A model generated the notes under the pieces. The model was not told the DNA's origin. It saw nothing but the letters and a program-made list of their open reading frames with translations, and did not search any database. A DNA stretch of 21,411 bases. It comes from Candidatus Omnitrophota bacterium. Lineage in GTDB: Bacteria > Ratteibacteria > UBA8468 > B48-G9 > DSTR01. Position 1 is the stretch's first letter. The number at the start of each line of letters is the position of its first letter. The translations under genes and the position numbers were made by a program. The stretch is taken from positions 1 to 21,411 of the forward strand of contig JAMWDF010000018.1 of NCBI GenBank assembly GCA_023818865.1, read 5' to 3'. Below, one piece after another: positions 1 through 7,788 of the stretch.

Positions 1-196
1 AGAAGATAACCTTCTTTTTGGTGGTCATTTTTCTTTTCCTGTCCTCACCGACATCCAGGAAGGTAGTTTTTCTTATTTTGACGGCACTGAATGGTATCAG
101 AATTGGGACAAAGAGAAACTTCCGGTGGCGATTCTTTTGACAATATTGATTAATGATGAGGAAATCACTTTTCCCGTCGGCATCAGTCATGAATGA
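1..196 (+). CDS. gspJ: Type II secretion pseudopilin GspJ, C-terminal fragment
   Basis: The reading frame is open from base 2 to a TGA at 194-196, so only the last 64 codons are in the window. The visible part contains a segment reading FSYFDGTEWYQNWD, followed shortly by LPVAILLTI. This matches the conserved end of GspJ/PulJ minor pseudopilins, where a Tyr-aromatic/Trp patch precedes a Pro-x-x-(hydrophobic) strand. GspJ is a minor pseudopilin that sits with GspI and GspK at the tip of the type II secretion pseudopilus. The identification is supported by the gspK gene that starts inside this one (the ATG at 189 overlaps the last codons). The N-terminal prepilin peptide lies outside the window, so the assignment rests on the C-terminus and context. 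Confidence 0.72.
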   Translation, partial: EDNLLFGGHFSFPVLTDIQEGSFSYFDGTEWYQNWDKEKLPVAILLTILINDEEITFPVGISHE

Positions 197-1097
197 CCAA
201 AAAAAGGGTTTCGTCCTTCTTTTTACCCTGACTTTTATCTTGGGGCTTACGGCTCTAACTCTTCAATTTCACCGTTACTGTCAACGGCGACTTGCCAGAA
301 TTAGGTGGCAGATAGATCAAGCCCAAGCAGCAATGCTGGTGCGAACCGGCGTGGCAATTGCTCAGGAAATCTTAAAGGCTGATAAGAATAACTATGACTG
401 GCTCGCTGAACCATGGCACCAAGAGCGAATCTTTCAAGTGAGTGGCGGGGAAATCAAGCTAAATATTGAAGACGAATCCGGGAAAATCAACCTGAATGGT
501 ATCCTTCAGGCTGAAGGGAAGGTAAATACTCAGTTAAAAGACATAGGGGAAAGGTTATTGGTTGTTCTCGGTCTTAGTCATAATTTATTGGATTGCCTGC
601 TGGATTGGATAGATGAAGACGAATTTCCCAGAGTCTTCGGGGCGGAAAGCACTTATTACCGCAATCTGACGCCTTCTTATATGGCTGCCAACCAGGCTCT
701 CTTTTCTGCCAGAGAGATATCCTTGATAAAAGGTTTTGAAAAAAGCGTTCTTGAAGGGAATGAGGAGAAACCAGGACTTCTCAATTTGGTGACTGTGGTA
801 ACTGATAGTAAAATAAACATTAACACTTGCCATCCGGTAATACTCCGGGCTATGGGTTTTACCGAACCGGAGGTAAATGAGATCTTGGCGCAAAGGGAAA
901 TAGGCCCTTTGGAGGAAGCGTACCTGATGCGAATCAACCGGAATGTTTTTCTGGCTAACCGGGGTTTGACGGTTTTCCGGAGCGGATATTTTTCTGTTAT
1001 CACCGAGGTGAAAACAGTTAGTGGTCTTACCGACAAGAGGCGAACGTTCCTTAGCAAAACTGAGGAAGTTAGAGTTATTGGTGGGGAACCGATATGA
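189..1097 (+). CDS. gspK: Type II secretion minor pseudopilin GspK
   Basis: A 302-residue GspK, the large minor pseudopilin that caps the T2SS pseudopilus tip. I place the start at ATG 189 rather than an upstream ATG at 153. The 189 start gives a compact type IV prepilin leader (MNDQKKG, then FVLLFTLTFILGL), with prepilin peptidase cleavage predicted after Gly7. Position +5 of the mature protein is Phe, not Glu, which is the known exception for GspK. Further family marks are DESGKINLN, the calcium/acidic motif DWIDEDEFPRVFGAE, ANQALFS and ININT (the INiNTA motif) in the helix-hairpin-helix-like region. The start overlaps the gspJ stop (ATGAATGA), and the stop overlaps the next gene by ATGA, so translation is probably coupled. 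Confidence 0.9.
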   Translation: MNDQKKGFVLLFTLTFILGLTALTLQFHRYCQRRLARIRWQIDQAQAAMLVRTGVAIAQEILKADKNNYDWLAEPWHQERIFQVSGGEIKLNIEDESGKINLNGILQAEGKVNTQLKDIGERLLVVLGLSHNLLDCLLDWIDEDEFPRVFGAESTYYRNLTPSYMAANQALFSAREISLIKGFEKSVLEGNEEKPGLLNLVTVVTDSKININTCHPVILRAMGFTEPEVNEILAQREIGPLEEAYLMRINRNVFLANRGLTVFRSGYFSVITEVKTVSGLTDKRRTFLSKTEEVRVIGGEPI

Positions 1098-2344
1098 GAA
1101 AAGTCACTGGTTATCTTTTCCCGGAAGAGACGGTTGTCGCTGTTGCTCCGGGAGAAATCAGAAGAGTAACAGCTGAGCAACTGGAATCCATTCTTCTTCA
1201 AACCCGGCCAGCCTACCTTTATTTAATTCTAGCCCGGCCGTTAGTTTCCGTTAGGCTGGTGAAATTCCCTTTCAGCCGGCCGGCCGCCATCAGACTGGCT
1301 CTGCCAGTGGAACTGGAAGATTTACTTCCCTTGGCTCCCGGTGAATACCTTCACCAGTGGTTTTTCGTCTCAAGGACTAAAGCGGAATCTGAAGTTTTGG
1401 TGATTTCGGTTGAGCGGAAACTTCTTCAACCTTGGTTAGACTTGAAGCGAAAACTAGGTTTCAAACTTTTGGTTTGCGCCGATTTCCTTCTTCTCCATTT
1501 TCACACCAGGAGTTTACTGCCCCAGCTTGACTGCTGGGTAACTATGGCTACCGATGGGTATTTCTTAACCAACCTAGTCCAGGCAGGAAGACTGGTCAAT
1601 TCCTTTTCTTTTTGTGGTAGGGAAGCGTCAGCTATCAACGATTTTCTCTCTAGCCTGAGACAGGAACGCAATCTGCCTTGTTACTGGATTGGCAAAATGG
1701 ACAAGGAAGTAGCGGGAAAAGAAAATTGCTGGCCAATGGAGAGTGAACTCTATCAGCAGGTTGGTGGATACTGGTTAATGGAATTACCCGGTATCTATCG
1801 CGGCCGCGTCCCCTGGTTAAGGTTAACTGCTTTAGCTCCTTTTTCCGCCAGATTAGAACCGAAAGATTTCCTGGCTGGGATGATATTCTTGTTGTGTCTA
1901 TTGGCAATGACTATTCCGCATTTTCAGATCCCGGAACTTTCTAAGCAGGTTGAGACTATGAATGAAACAATGAAAGGATTATTCGTTCAAAATTGCCCGG
2001 AGGTGAAACGAATTATTGACCCGGTAGTCCAGATGAGGGAAAAAATTCGGGAAATAGGTCAGCCAGGCGGCCAACTATCTGTGCGCCGTTCTGTTTTAGA
2101 GGTACTGACTGCTTTCGTGCGGGCAGTTCCTGACAGCCTTGTTCCTTCTCTGGAAATTAGCCATTTTATTCTCAGTGGCCGCTCTTCACTTTTTATTTCT
2201 GGTCGGCTTGACAGTCTCGCCCAACTGGAAGCCCTTCAGGTATCGCTAAGCCGTTCAGTTGATTTTGCCTCCACTACCGTCGGAGATATTTCTTTTGGCC
2301 AGGATAAGAAAGTTAGTTTCAACCTTTCAGTAAAACTACCATGA
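1094..2344 (+). CDS. gspL: Type II secretion inner-membrane platform protein GspL-like
   Basis: A 416-residue protein with GspL/PilM-type organisation. It has a cytoplasmic N-terminal part of about 250 residues rich in beta strands (actin-like fold expected), one strong membrane helix at about residues 259-277, and a C-terminal periplasmic domain of about 130 residues. In T2SS, GspL anchors the GspE ATPase to the membrane and pairs with GspM. Sequence similarity is diffuse, so the call relies on architecture and position: it begins by ATGA overlap with gspK and ends by ATGA overlap with a GspM-like gene. It could instead be called a PilM/PilN-type fusion, since T2SS GspL corresponds to PilM plus PilN in type IV pili. 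No frameshift is seen. Confidence 0.72.
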   Translation: MRKVTGYLFPEETVVAVAPGEIRRVTAEQLESILLQTRPAYLYLILARPLVSVRLVKFPFSRPAAIRLALPVELEDLLPLAPGEYLHQWFFVSRTKAESEVLVISVERKLLQPWLDLKRKLGFKLLVCADFLLLHFHTRSLLPQLDCWVTMATDGYFLTNLVQAGRLVNSFSFCGREASAINDFLSSLRQERNLPCYWIGKMDKEVAGKENCWPMESELYQQVGGYWLMELPGIYRGRVPWLRLTALAPFSARLEPKDFLAGMIFLLCLLAMTIPHFQIPELSKQVETMNETMKGLFVQNCPEVKRIIDPVVQMREKIREIGQPGGQLSVRRSVLEVLTAFVRAVPDSLVPSLEISHFILSGRSSLFISGRLDSLAQLEALQVSLSRSVDFASTTVGDISFGQDKKVSFNLSVKLP

Positions 2345-2868
2345 AACTTACCCCTAGGCAGCTTCTCATGTTATTAGGAATAGCGGTTTTGATTTTCTAC
2401 TATCAGTTTGTTTTTTTCCCAGGCCGAAGGCAGATGCGTTCTTTACAGGAGTCCCTAACCCGGAAGGAAAGGGACTTAAAAACGCTGGAGAAGTTAAGCC
2501 AGGAGTATAAAGAGCGAGTAGAAAAACGTCAGGAGGAACAAGTAAACTATAGCCCGGAGAACTTTTCCTTAATCGGTTTCCTCAGCGAAGCAATCAGTGC
2601 TACTGGGGTAAGAGACAATGTTAGAGAGGTAAAACCTTTACCCTCATTGACTCATCAAGAGGCAACCGTGGAGCGAATCCGGTTGGTAGTGGAAGAACTC
2701 ACTTTGGAGGCTGCCTGTAATCTCTTGAAGTATATTGAGAGCCAAAAATTAATTTATTTCCCCAGTTTTCAGATGAAGCGGCACCGGGATAAGCCATACT
2801 GGGTAAACCTGGAAGTGGAACTGTGCGTTTTGAAAAAAGGTTCTGGTCAGCGGGTAGCCGCTCAGTGA
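2341..2868 (+). CDS. Type II secretion protein GspM-like (single-pass, coiled coil)
   Basis: A 175-residue bitopic membrane protein with a short cytoplasmic tail, a membrane helix at about residues 7-26 (LLMLLGIAVLIFYYQFVFFP), a charged heptad-like coiled coil at about residues 30-65, and a small periplasmic alpha/beta domain. This is the GspM/PilO layout. GspM stabilises GspL in the T2SS assembly platform. It starts by ATGA overlap with the GspL-like gene and is the last secretion gene before polA. Sequence identity alone would not distinguish GspM from PilO; the pseudopilin neighbours favour GspM. It ends six bases before the polA start, suggesting that polA is co-transcribed with the secretion genes. 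Confidence 0.68.
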   Translation: MKLTPRQLLMLLGIAVLIFYYQFVFFPGRRQMRSLQESLTRKERDLKTLEKLSQEYKERVEKRQEEQVNYSPENFSLIGFLSEAISATGVRDNVREVKPLPSLTHQEATVERIRLVVEELTLEAACNLLKYIESQKLIYFPSFQMKRHRDKPYWVNLEVELCVLKKGSGQRVAAQ

Positions 2869-2874
2869 TCACGT

Positions 2875-5289
2875 ATGGCTGAAATCTTCATTATTGACGG
2901 TACTGCTTTAGCCTACCGCAATTATTATGCTCTCCCACGCTTGACTACTTCCACTGGCCAGCCGGTGAATGCCGTTTATGGGTTTGCCAATTCCCTGCTG
3001 AAAATACTCCGAACTTATCAGCTGGAATATGGAGCAGTGGCTTTTGATGTGAAAAAGCCAACTTTTCGCACTCGGCTGTTTTTGGACTATAAAGCCCAGC
3101 GTCCGCCAATGCCAGAAGAACTTTCGCTTCAGCTCCCAGTGATAAGGGACCTGTCTGAGGCAATTGGGCTGAGAGTCTTGGAGAAGGAGGATTTTGAAGC
3201 CGATGATATTATCGCTACTGTAACCAAGATTGCCACTTCCCTCGGGCACCAGGTTACCATATTTTCCAGCGACAAAGATATTCTTCAGCTGCTGTCTTCG
3301 CAGGCACTGGTAATTAACCCGATCAAAGAAGAAAGAAGAGACCTTGGCTGGTTAGAGAAAAATTTTGGGATTGCTCCAAAGCAGATAATTGATTTTCTGG
3401 CCCTGGCCGGAGACCCTTCTGATCATATTCCGGGGGTGCGGGGAATCGGAGATAAGACTGCGCTTAAGCTCTTGAAAGAATTCAAGTCTCTTGAGGAGAT
3501 TTACGATAAACTGGAACAGGTCAATCCGCCCAGTGTTAGAGAGAAATTGCGGGCTGGCTATCAGTCGGCGCTACTAAGTAAGACACTCGTTGTTTTAAGG
3601 GACGATGTTCCTGTAACCTTTACCCTGGATGATTTTGCCCGAAGGCCCCCGCGGAAAGACCTATTGTGGCAGATATGCCACCGGTTGGAATTGAAGAAGC
3701 TGGCGGAGCAGTTTAGTATTTATTTTTCTGGAGAACAACTGGAGGAAGGTGAAGTTGACCAAATAGGTTTTTCTGATGGTGCTGTTGTCAGATTCTCTGA
3801 GATCCTAAGACATCCTGAAAAGTTCAGTTCTCGTCTCTCTGATGAGAAAATTGGTAAGTGGGGCTACCATCTTAAGGAAAAGGCAGTAAAACTGGCGAAG
3901 TTGGGGGTGGAAATGGCTGGGCTGGTCTTTGATTTTGCCCTGGCCCAGCATCTGACCGGGCAGGTTATACCGGTCACTGGGTTCTCAGCCTTAAAGGAAG
4001 CCTACGAAAAGCTTATTAGCCAGCAGGGTATAGAAAAATTGTTTTATGAAGTGGAAATGCCTCTCGTGCCGGTCCTGGTCTGGATGGAAACAAACGGTAT
4101 ATTGGTGGACACTGAGTATCTTCAGGCGCTTAACCTGAAAATGTCTGCTTCTTTGCAGCTCTTGGAAGAAAAAATTTACCAGGCGGCTGGGGAAACTTTT
4201 AACCTTAATTCCTCTCAGCAACTTGGTAGAATTCTCTTTGAGAAATTGCGTCTTTCTCCTAAAAGAAAGACAAAAACCGGGCACTCAACTGATACCGCTG
4301 TTCTCCAGCAATTAGCTAGTGAACATCCTCTCCCGGCTTTGATGCTTGAATATCGTGAATTTTTTAAGTTAAGAAGCACCTATATTGAAGGTTTGTTGAA
4401 TTATGTTGATGCTAAGACCGGCCGGATTCATCCCTGCTTTAATCAATTAGCGACAGCCACCGGCCGGCTGAGTTGCAGCCAGCCCAATCTTCAGAATCTT
4501 CCTATTCGCACGGCTAAGGGAGGCTTAATCCGGAAAGCTTTCAAACCAACGCCCCCGGCCAGATTATTCTCTTTTGATTACAATCAGATTGAATTGCGCA
4601 TTCTAGCTCACTTCAGTCAAGACCCTGGACTGGTTGATGCTTTTGTAAGAAATCAAGATATTCACCAAGAGACAGCTGAGCGGCTATTCAATTCAGGGGG
4701 CCTTTTTTCCCCCGAAAATCTTCAGGGGACTGATAATGACCTTCGGAGGCTGGCCAAAACAATAAACTTTGGCATCATCTACGGAATGAGTGCCTATGGA
4801 TTGGCTAACCAGCTGAATATTCCGGTAGAAGAGGCTCAGGAATTTATTCGGAAATATTTTGCTACCTTTTCTGGGGTGGCGGCCTACATAGAACAGGTAG
4901 TGGAAACAGCCAGGAAAAATGGCTATGTTACCAGCTTTTTGGGCCGGCGGCGTTACCTGCCTGAGATCGACAGTAATGAGCGCCAGAGACAAGAATTTGG
5001 TCGGCGGGCTGCAATCAATATGCCAATTCAGAGTACTGCGGCCGAGGTAATAAAAGTGGCTATGGTCCACATCTACAATTTCTTCCGTCAGCACTCTCTA
5101 AGAAGTCGTCTCTTACTCCAGATTCACGATGAGCTTGTCTTTGAAATTTTCCCCGAGGAAGAAAAATACCTTCCAGATATCAAGCGGCTAATGGAAAAAA
5201 CCTTACCTCTTTCCGTGCCAATTCGAGTGGATATTCAGCAAGGCGAAAATTATCTGGAAATGGAAAAGGTCTGTTTTGATAGCGGTTGA
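2875..5289 (+). CDS. polA: DNA polymerase I with inactive proofreading domain
   Basis: An 804-residue family A polymerase. Residues 1 to about 290 are a 5'-3' flap nuclease (IIDGTALAYR, FEADDIIAT, SSDKDILQLL, and GVRGIGDKTA of the helix-hairpin-helix). The C-terminal polymerase keeps motif A (DYNQIELR, Asp568), motif B (RRLAKTINFGIIYG, Lys628, Phe632) and motif C (QIHDE, Asp752-Glu753). The middle domain (about 295-400) lacks the DEDD proofreading residues. No FDTET-like motif is present, and the segment matching NLKYDRG of E. coli reads HLKEKAV. The enzyme should therefore fill gaps and remove RNA primers but not proofread, like the Taq and Bacillus enzymes. It is also shorter than E. coli Pol I (928). 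No clear Shine-Dalgarno is visible, and it follows the secretion operon after six bases. Confidence 0.97.
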   Translation: MAEIFIIDGTALAYRNYYALPRLTTSTGQPVNAVYGFANSLLKILRTYQLEYGAVAFDVKKPTFRTRLFLDYKAQRPPMPEELSLQLPVIRDLSEAIGLRVLEKEDFEADDIIATVTKIATSLGHQVTIFSSDKDILQLLSSQALVINPIKEERRDLGWLEKNFGIAPKQIIDFLALAGDPSDHIPGVRGIGDKTALKLLKEFKSLEEIYDKLEQVNPPSVREKLRAGYQSALLSKTLVVLRDDVPVTFTLDDFARRPPRKDLLWQICHRLELKKLAEQFSIYFSGEQLEEGEVDQIGFSDGAVVRFSEILRHPEKFSSRLSDEKIGKWGYHLKEKAVKLAKLGVEMAGLVFDFALAQHLTGQVIPVTGFSALKEAYEKLISQQGIEKLFYEVEMPLVPVLVWMETNGILVDTEYLQALNLKMSASLQLLEEKIYQAAGETFNLNSSQQLGRILFEKLRLSPKRKTKTGHSTDTAVLQQLASEHPLPALMLEYREFFKLRSTYIEGLLNYVDAKTGRIHPCFNQLATATGRLSCSQPNLQNLPIRTAKGGLIRKAFKPTPPARLFSFDYNQIELRILAHFSQDPGLVDAFVRNQDIHQETAERLFNSGGLFSPENLQGTDNDLRRLAKTINFGIIYGMSAYGLANQLNIPVEEAQEFIRKYFATFSGVAAYIEQVVETARKNGYVTSFLGRRRYLPEIDSNERQRQEFGRRAAINMPIQSTAAEVIKVAMVHIYNFFRQHSLRSRLLLQIHDELVFEIFPEEEKYLPDIKRLMEKTLPLSVPIRVDIQQGENYLEMEKVCFDSG

Positions 5290-5320
5290 CTTCTTCAGAC
5301 TTTCTGTGGGAAAATAAGCT

Positions 5321-6250
5321 ATGAGACAAACCCAATTGGTTAGGATGAGTCTGCTCGTCTGGCTCATTTTGCCAGGGTTCATCCGAGCTTACTGGGAATG
5401 GACACCGCAGACTGGTCGGTGGATTAACCCGAAGTTTGCTGTTAAGGAAACAGCCAAAGAGCAGTTTGAACTGGCTGAAGCGGAACGAAAAGCTGGACAT
5501 ACGGAACAAGCTATTCGGGAACATCGCAAACTCCTTAAACACTTTCCCCAGTCGGAATACGCGCCCCGTTCTTGCCTTTCCCTGGCAGAAATATTTGAGC
5601 GCAGTGGAAATCTGGACAAGGCTTTTGAATATTACCAACAACTGCTTACTGAATATCCAACCTCAGACTTAGTAAAAACGGCGTTAGAACGTCAGACTGA
5701 GATTGCCAACAGAATTTTAAACTCCAGAGCCAGCCGAATCTTTGATTTACTTCGCGGAGAGGACTACCGAACTAAGAAGCTGGAGCAAGTAATAGCCAAC
5801 AACCCATTTGGGGAGCAAGTGGCCGAGCAATGTTACCGACTGGCGGAATTTTATCTCCAGCTGAAGCAGTACGACCAGGCTAAATCTACCTTAGAAAAGG
5901 TTATTCGCGATTTCCCTAATACCAAAGCGGCCGAACGAGCAAAATATCGCCGGATTGAGATTGAATATCTGGCTATTCCGGAGGTGAGCACCGACCTGGC
6001 AAGATATACTAGAGTCCAGCTGGAAATATCGGAGTTCATTTCTGCTCACCCCAATCATCCCCTAGCTAATCAGGCAAAGAACCTCCAGGAGGCGGTGAGT
6101 GAAAAGGCAGCGAAAAAATTGTTTGATACAGCGACTTTCTACGAAAGGAGCGGTAAAAAACAAGCCGCCTTGATTCTCTATGAGAAACTTATTCAACAGT
6201 TTCCCGATTCTCCCTGGGCTGGGCGGGCTCAGAAAAAAATTGGGCCTTAG
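5321..6250 (+). CDS. bamD: BamD-like outer-membrane assembly TPR protein
   Basis: A 309-residue exported protein with an N-terminal signal (about residues 1-22, hydrophobic core LLVWLILPGFI) and a series of tetratricopeptide repeats. The repeats are recognisable by A..YY..L...P phrases, for example KAFEYYQQLLTEYP and AKSTLEKVIRDFPNTKAA. BamD is the TPR scaffold of the BAM complex that inserts beta-barrel proteins into the outer membrane. After the signal comes a Trp-rich segment (YWEWTPQTGRWINPKFAVK) of a kind I associate, from memory, with BamD-like proteins of Omnitrophota-type genomes. The usual lipobox cysteine is missing, so this copy is predicted to be soluble in the periplasm or held by a partner. 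The TPR architecture is certain; the BamD function is inferred partly from lptE next door. YbgF/CpoB-like roles are alternatives. Confidence 0.7.
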   Translation: MRQTQLVRMSLLVWLILPGFIRAYWEWTPQTGRWINPKFAVKETAKEQFELAEAERKAGHTEQAIREHRKLLKHFPQSEYAPRSCLSLAEIFERSGNLDKAFEYYQQLLTEYPTSDLVKTALERQTEIANRILNSRASRIFDLLRGEDYRTKKLEQVIANNPFGEQVAEQCYRLAEFYLQLKQYDQAKSTLEKVIRDFPNTKAAERAKYRRIEIEYLAIPEVSTDLARYTRVQLEISEFISAHPNHPLANQAKNLQEAVSEKAAKKLFDTATFYERSGKKQAALILYEKLIQQFPDSPWAGRAQKKIGP

Positions 6251-6695
6251 CCTCAGTCTACTTTTTGCCTCGGGGTGTGCCTATCACTTTTTTTCACCCG
6301 GGCAAAGGGCAATTTATGTCTGTCAGATTGAAAATCTTACTCAATATGCCCAGATGGAAATTTTCTTGACAGATGAGGTAAGAAAAGCCATTGTTAGGTT
6401 CCCTGGCTTAACCCTGGTTGGGTCAGCGAGCCAAGCCGATGCAATTGTTAAGGTGCGGTTGGTAAGTGGCGAGCGGCGACCTATTTTCTTCTCCCCGGAC
6501 GATAGTAAGAAAATCCTTATTGCTTCTGTAAAAATTGCCGCGGAAGTTGAGATTACAGCTCCGGGGAAAGGCACTGCCAGCAAGGTCATCGAAGAATCTT
6601 TACCCCTATCTCTCCGACGAGCCTATGTTGAAGAGACGATTCTTGAGGAAATCAGTCAGCGGCTGGCTAACCGGATTGTGTTCCTTCTTAGGTGA
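6180..6695 (+). CDS. lptE: LPS-assembly lipoprotein LptE
   Basis: A 171-residue lipoprotein. A hydrophobic signal (KKLGLSLSLLFASGC) ends in a lipobox with the modifiable Cys at about residue 33. The mature part starts CAYHF and continues with IENLTQYAQMEIFLTDEVRKAI and later ADAIVKVRLV, the pattern of LptE/RlpB, the plug of the LptD barrel that inserts lipopolysaccharide. The start is uncertain. ATG 6180 gives a 20-residue n-region and a 71-base overlap with the TPR gene. TTG 6240 would shorten the overlap but remove the positive charges needed before the signal core. I keep ATG 6180. The neighbouring BamD-like gene and the distal lnt gene fit an outer-membrane biogenesis role. Confidence 0.78.
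   Translation: MRNLFNSFPILPGLGGLRKKLGLSLSLLFASGCAYHFFSPGQRAIYVCQIENLTQYAQMEIFLTDEVRKAIVRFPGLTLVGSASQADAIVKVRLVSGERRPIFFSPDDSKKILIASVKIAAEVEITAPGKGTASKVIEESLPLSLRRAYVEETILEEISQRLANRIVFLLR
6690..6695 (+). promoter_or_regulatory. Ribosome binding site of holA
   Basis: AGGTGA lies three bases before the ATG at 6699 and contains the TGA stop of lptE. It supports the holA start and indicates translational coupling between the two genes. Confidence 0.6.
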
Positions 6696-6698
6696 AAT

Positions 6699-7340
6699 AT
6701 GTCTGCTTTTTCCCAGTCTTGCCAGGTTATTCTTGGTAATCCTGAACTAGCCGACCGGACTATTCAGGAAACGATTGAGCGATTTCAGATTCAAGACGTT
6801 GATCGGGTAGTTCTCTATGCCGACGCTGTGGATGTCTCCAGACTCATTCAGGAACTAGAATACTTTCCCTTGCTTTCTCCCAAACGGCTGGTCATTGTGA
6901 GAAATATAGAGGCTATCAAGAAGAGTGAATGGGCTGGATTACTTGATTATCTTTCTAAATCGTTTGAACATCTCCAGGTGATTATGATTGGTACAGCGGC
7001 CAGTATCAGGCTGAATCAGTTTTTCATCTCTCTGGAAGAATATAAGGAAAAAACTCCCGAAGTCGCCTTGTTTCAGGCAGTTTATAGCGGTCGGAGACTA
7101 ACCAGCAGTGAGGCCTTGAGACTTTTTCAAGCCTGTTTAGAAAAAAAAGGGGAATCCTTCCCCTTGCTTATAAGTGCGGTGGAAATTCATCTCCGGAAAA
7201 AATATTTGAGCCAGCCTTCAGATATCCAGCTTCTTCACCGCCAATGGTTTCGGTTGCATCAGCTAGATCTTTCTTTAAAGACCGGCCGGCTGACACCAGA
7301 AGCAGGACTGGAGATTTTTCTTGCCTACTTACTGGGTTGA
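6699..7340 (+). CDS. holA: DNA polymerase III delta subunit, shortened
   Basis: The clamp-loader delta subunit opens the beta sliding clamp for loading on DNA. This copy has 213 residues against about 330-350 normally. The N-terminal AAA+-like domain is recognisable (VILGNPELADRTIQ, then LIQELEYFPLLSPKRLVIVRN, matching the family's 'l.t.plFs.krlVvvr' phrase). The C-terminal collar helices are also clear (SSEALRLFQACLEKKGESFP and LLHRQWFRLHQLDLSLKTGR, the 'L..LD..lKtG' signature). What is missing is most of the middle helical domain: only a short linker joins the two parts. Placement tail to tail with rpsT is common for holA in bacteria and supports the call. No frameshift is evident. Confidence 0.85.
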   Translation: MSAFSQSCQVILGNPELADRTIQETIERFQIQDVDRVVLYADAVDVSRLIQELEYFPLLSPKRLVIVRNIEAIKKSEWAGLLDYLSKSFEHLQVIMIGTAASIRLNQFFISLEEYKEKTPEVALFQAVYSGRRLTSSEALRLFQACLEKKGESFPLLISAVEIHLRKKYLSQPSDIQLLHRQWFRLHQLDLSLKTGRLTPEAGLEIFLAYLLG

Positions 7341-7603
7341 GAAATGAACTTGTTTACCCAGCGCTGCAGCCGGCCTCGCTTCCTAGCGGCTGTTCGCCAG
7401 TGAATGATACCGTGAGCAGCTGCCCTATCTAATTCCGAAGAAGCAACAGAAAGATGTCCTTTTGCTTCAGACTGTCCGAGTTTGGCTGTCAGACGAACCT
7501 TTTTCGCCAGCGTTTTTAGCCGGGAACGAACGCTCTTGTTTTTGGCGGTTCTTTTAGCTATCTGACGCTGTTTCTTTAGCACTGATTTCTTGCGTTTGGC
7601 CAT
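7325..7603 (-). CDS. rpsT: Small ribosomal subunit protein bS20
   Basis: A 92-residue, very basic protein, the usual size for S20 (85-90). It starts MAKRKKSVLKKQRQ, followed by RTAKNKSVRSRLKTL and an Ala-rich C-terminal helix with the conserved KGRLxRW-like phrase (here RKRGRLQRWVNKF). S20 binds 16S rRNA early in 30S assembly. The ATG (complement of 7601-7603) is preceded by AAGGGGTAAGCAT, giving a purine-rich Shine-Dalgarno at suitable distance. It runs against holA, overlapping its 3' end by 16 bases, which leaves no room for an intergenic terminator. Its own promoter is visible upstream. Confidence 0.97.
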   Translation of the reverse strand: MAKRKKSVLKKQRQIAKRTAKNKSVRSRLKTLAKKVRLTAKLGQSEAKGHLSVASSELDRAAAHGIIHWRTAARKRGRLQRWVNKFISQPSK

Positions 7604-7654
7604 ATGCTTACCCCTTTTTTCACTTGTTAGGCGTTAGGTTCTTCTTGTTGTTTA

Positions 7655-7683
7655 ATGTTATCATACAAGCATCACAGTTTCAA
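7655..7683 (-). promoter_or_regulatory. Predicted sigma-70-type promoter of rpsT
   Basis: On the minus strand, TTGAAA (complement of 7678-7683) and TAACAT (complement of 7655-7660) are separated by exactly 17 bases. The -35 matches five and the -10 four of the six consensus positions. Transcription would begin near 7648, giving a leader of about 45 bases before the rpsT ATG. Placement and spacing are good; activity is inferred. Confidence 0.6.
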
Positions 7684-7742
7684 GTTTTAAAGACCGCCCC
7701 GGTAGATTAAGAGGAACAGAAGGTGTTAAAAGACCTGGGCTC

Positions 7743-7748
7743 TATAAA
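7743..7748 (+). promoter_or_regulatory. Possible -10 element for the sigma/anti-sigma operon
   Basis: TATAAA lies 40 bases before the sigma-factor ATG and matches five of the six -10 consensus positions. No convincing -35 sits 16-18 bases upstream. A GGAAC (7713-7717), the typical core of ECF-type -35 elements, lies upstream but is too far from TATAAA for standard spacing. The site is therefore only a candidate. Confidence 0.3.
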
Positions 7749-7754
7749 AAAGAA

Positions 7755-7776
7755 TAGCCAATGACTTTCTTGGCTA
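7755..7776 (+). promoter_or_regulatory. Inverted repeat in the leader of the ECF sigma gene
   Basis: TAGCCAA (7755-7761) and TTGGCTA (7770-7776) are perfect reverse complements separated by eight bases. The repeat ends 12 bases before the sigma-factor start codon. It could fold as a hairpin in the mRNA next to a weak Shine-Dalgarno (AGAAAG) or serve as a protein-binding dyad. The repeat is seen directly; its function is inferred. Confidence 0.45.
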
Positions 7777-7788
7777 AACAGAAAGATA

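Noticed and set aside
4693..5094. A 133-codon minus-strand reading frame opposite the polA polymerase domain.
   Set aside because: It lies entirely opposite conserved polymerase motifs, has no family features and is a shadow of polA.
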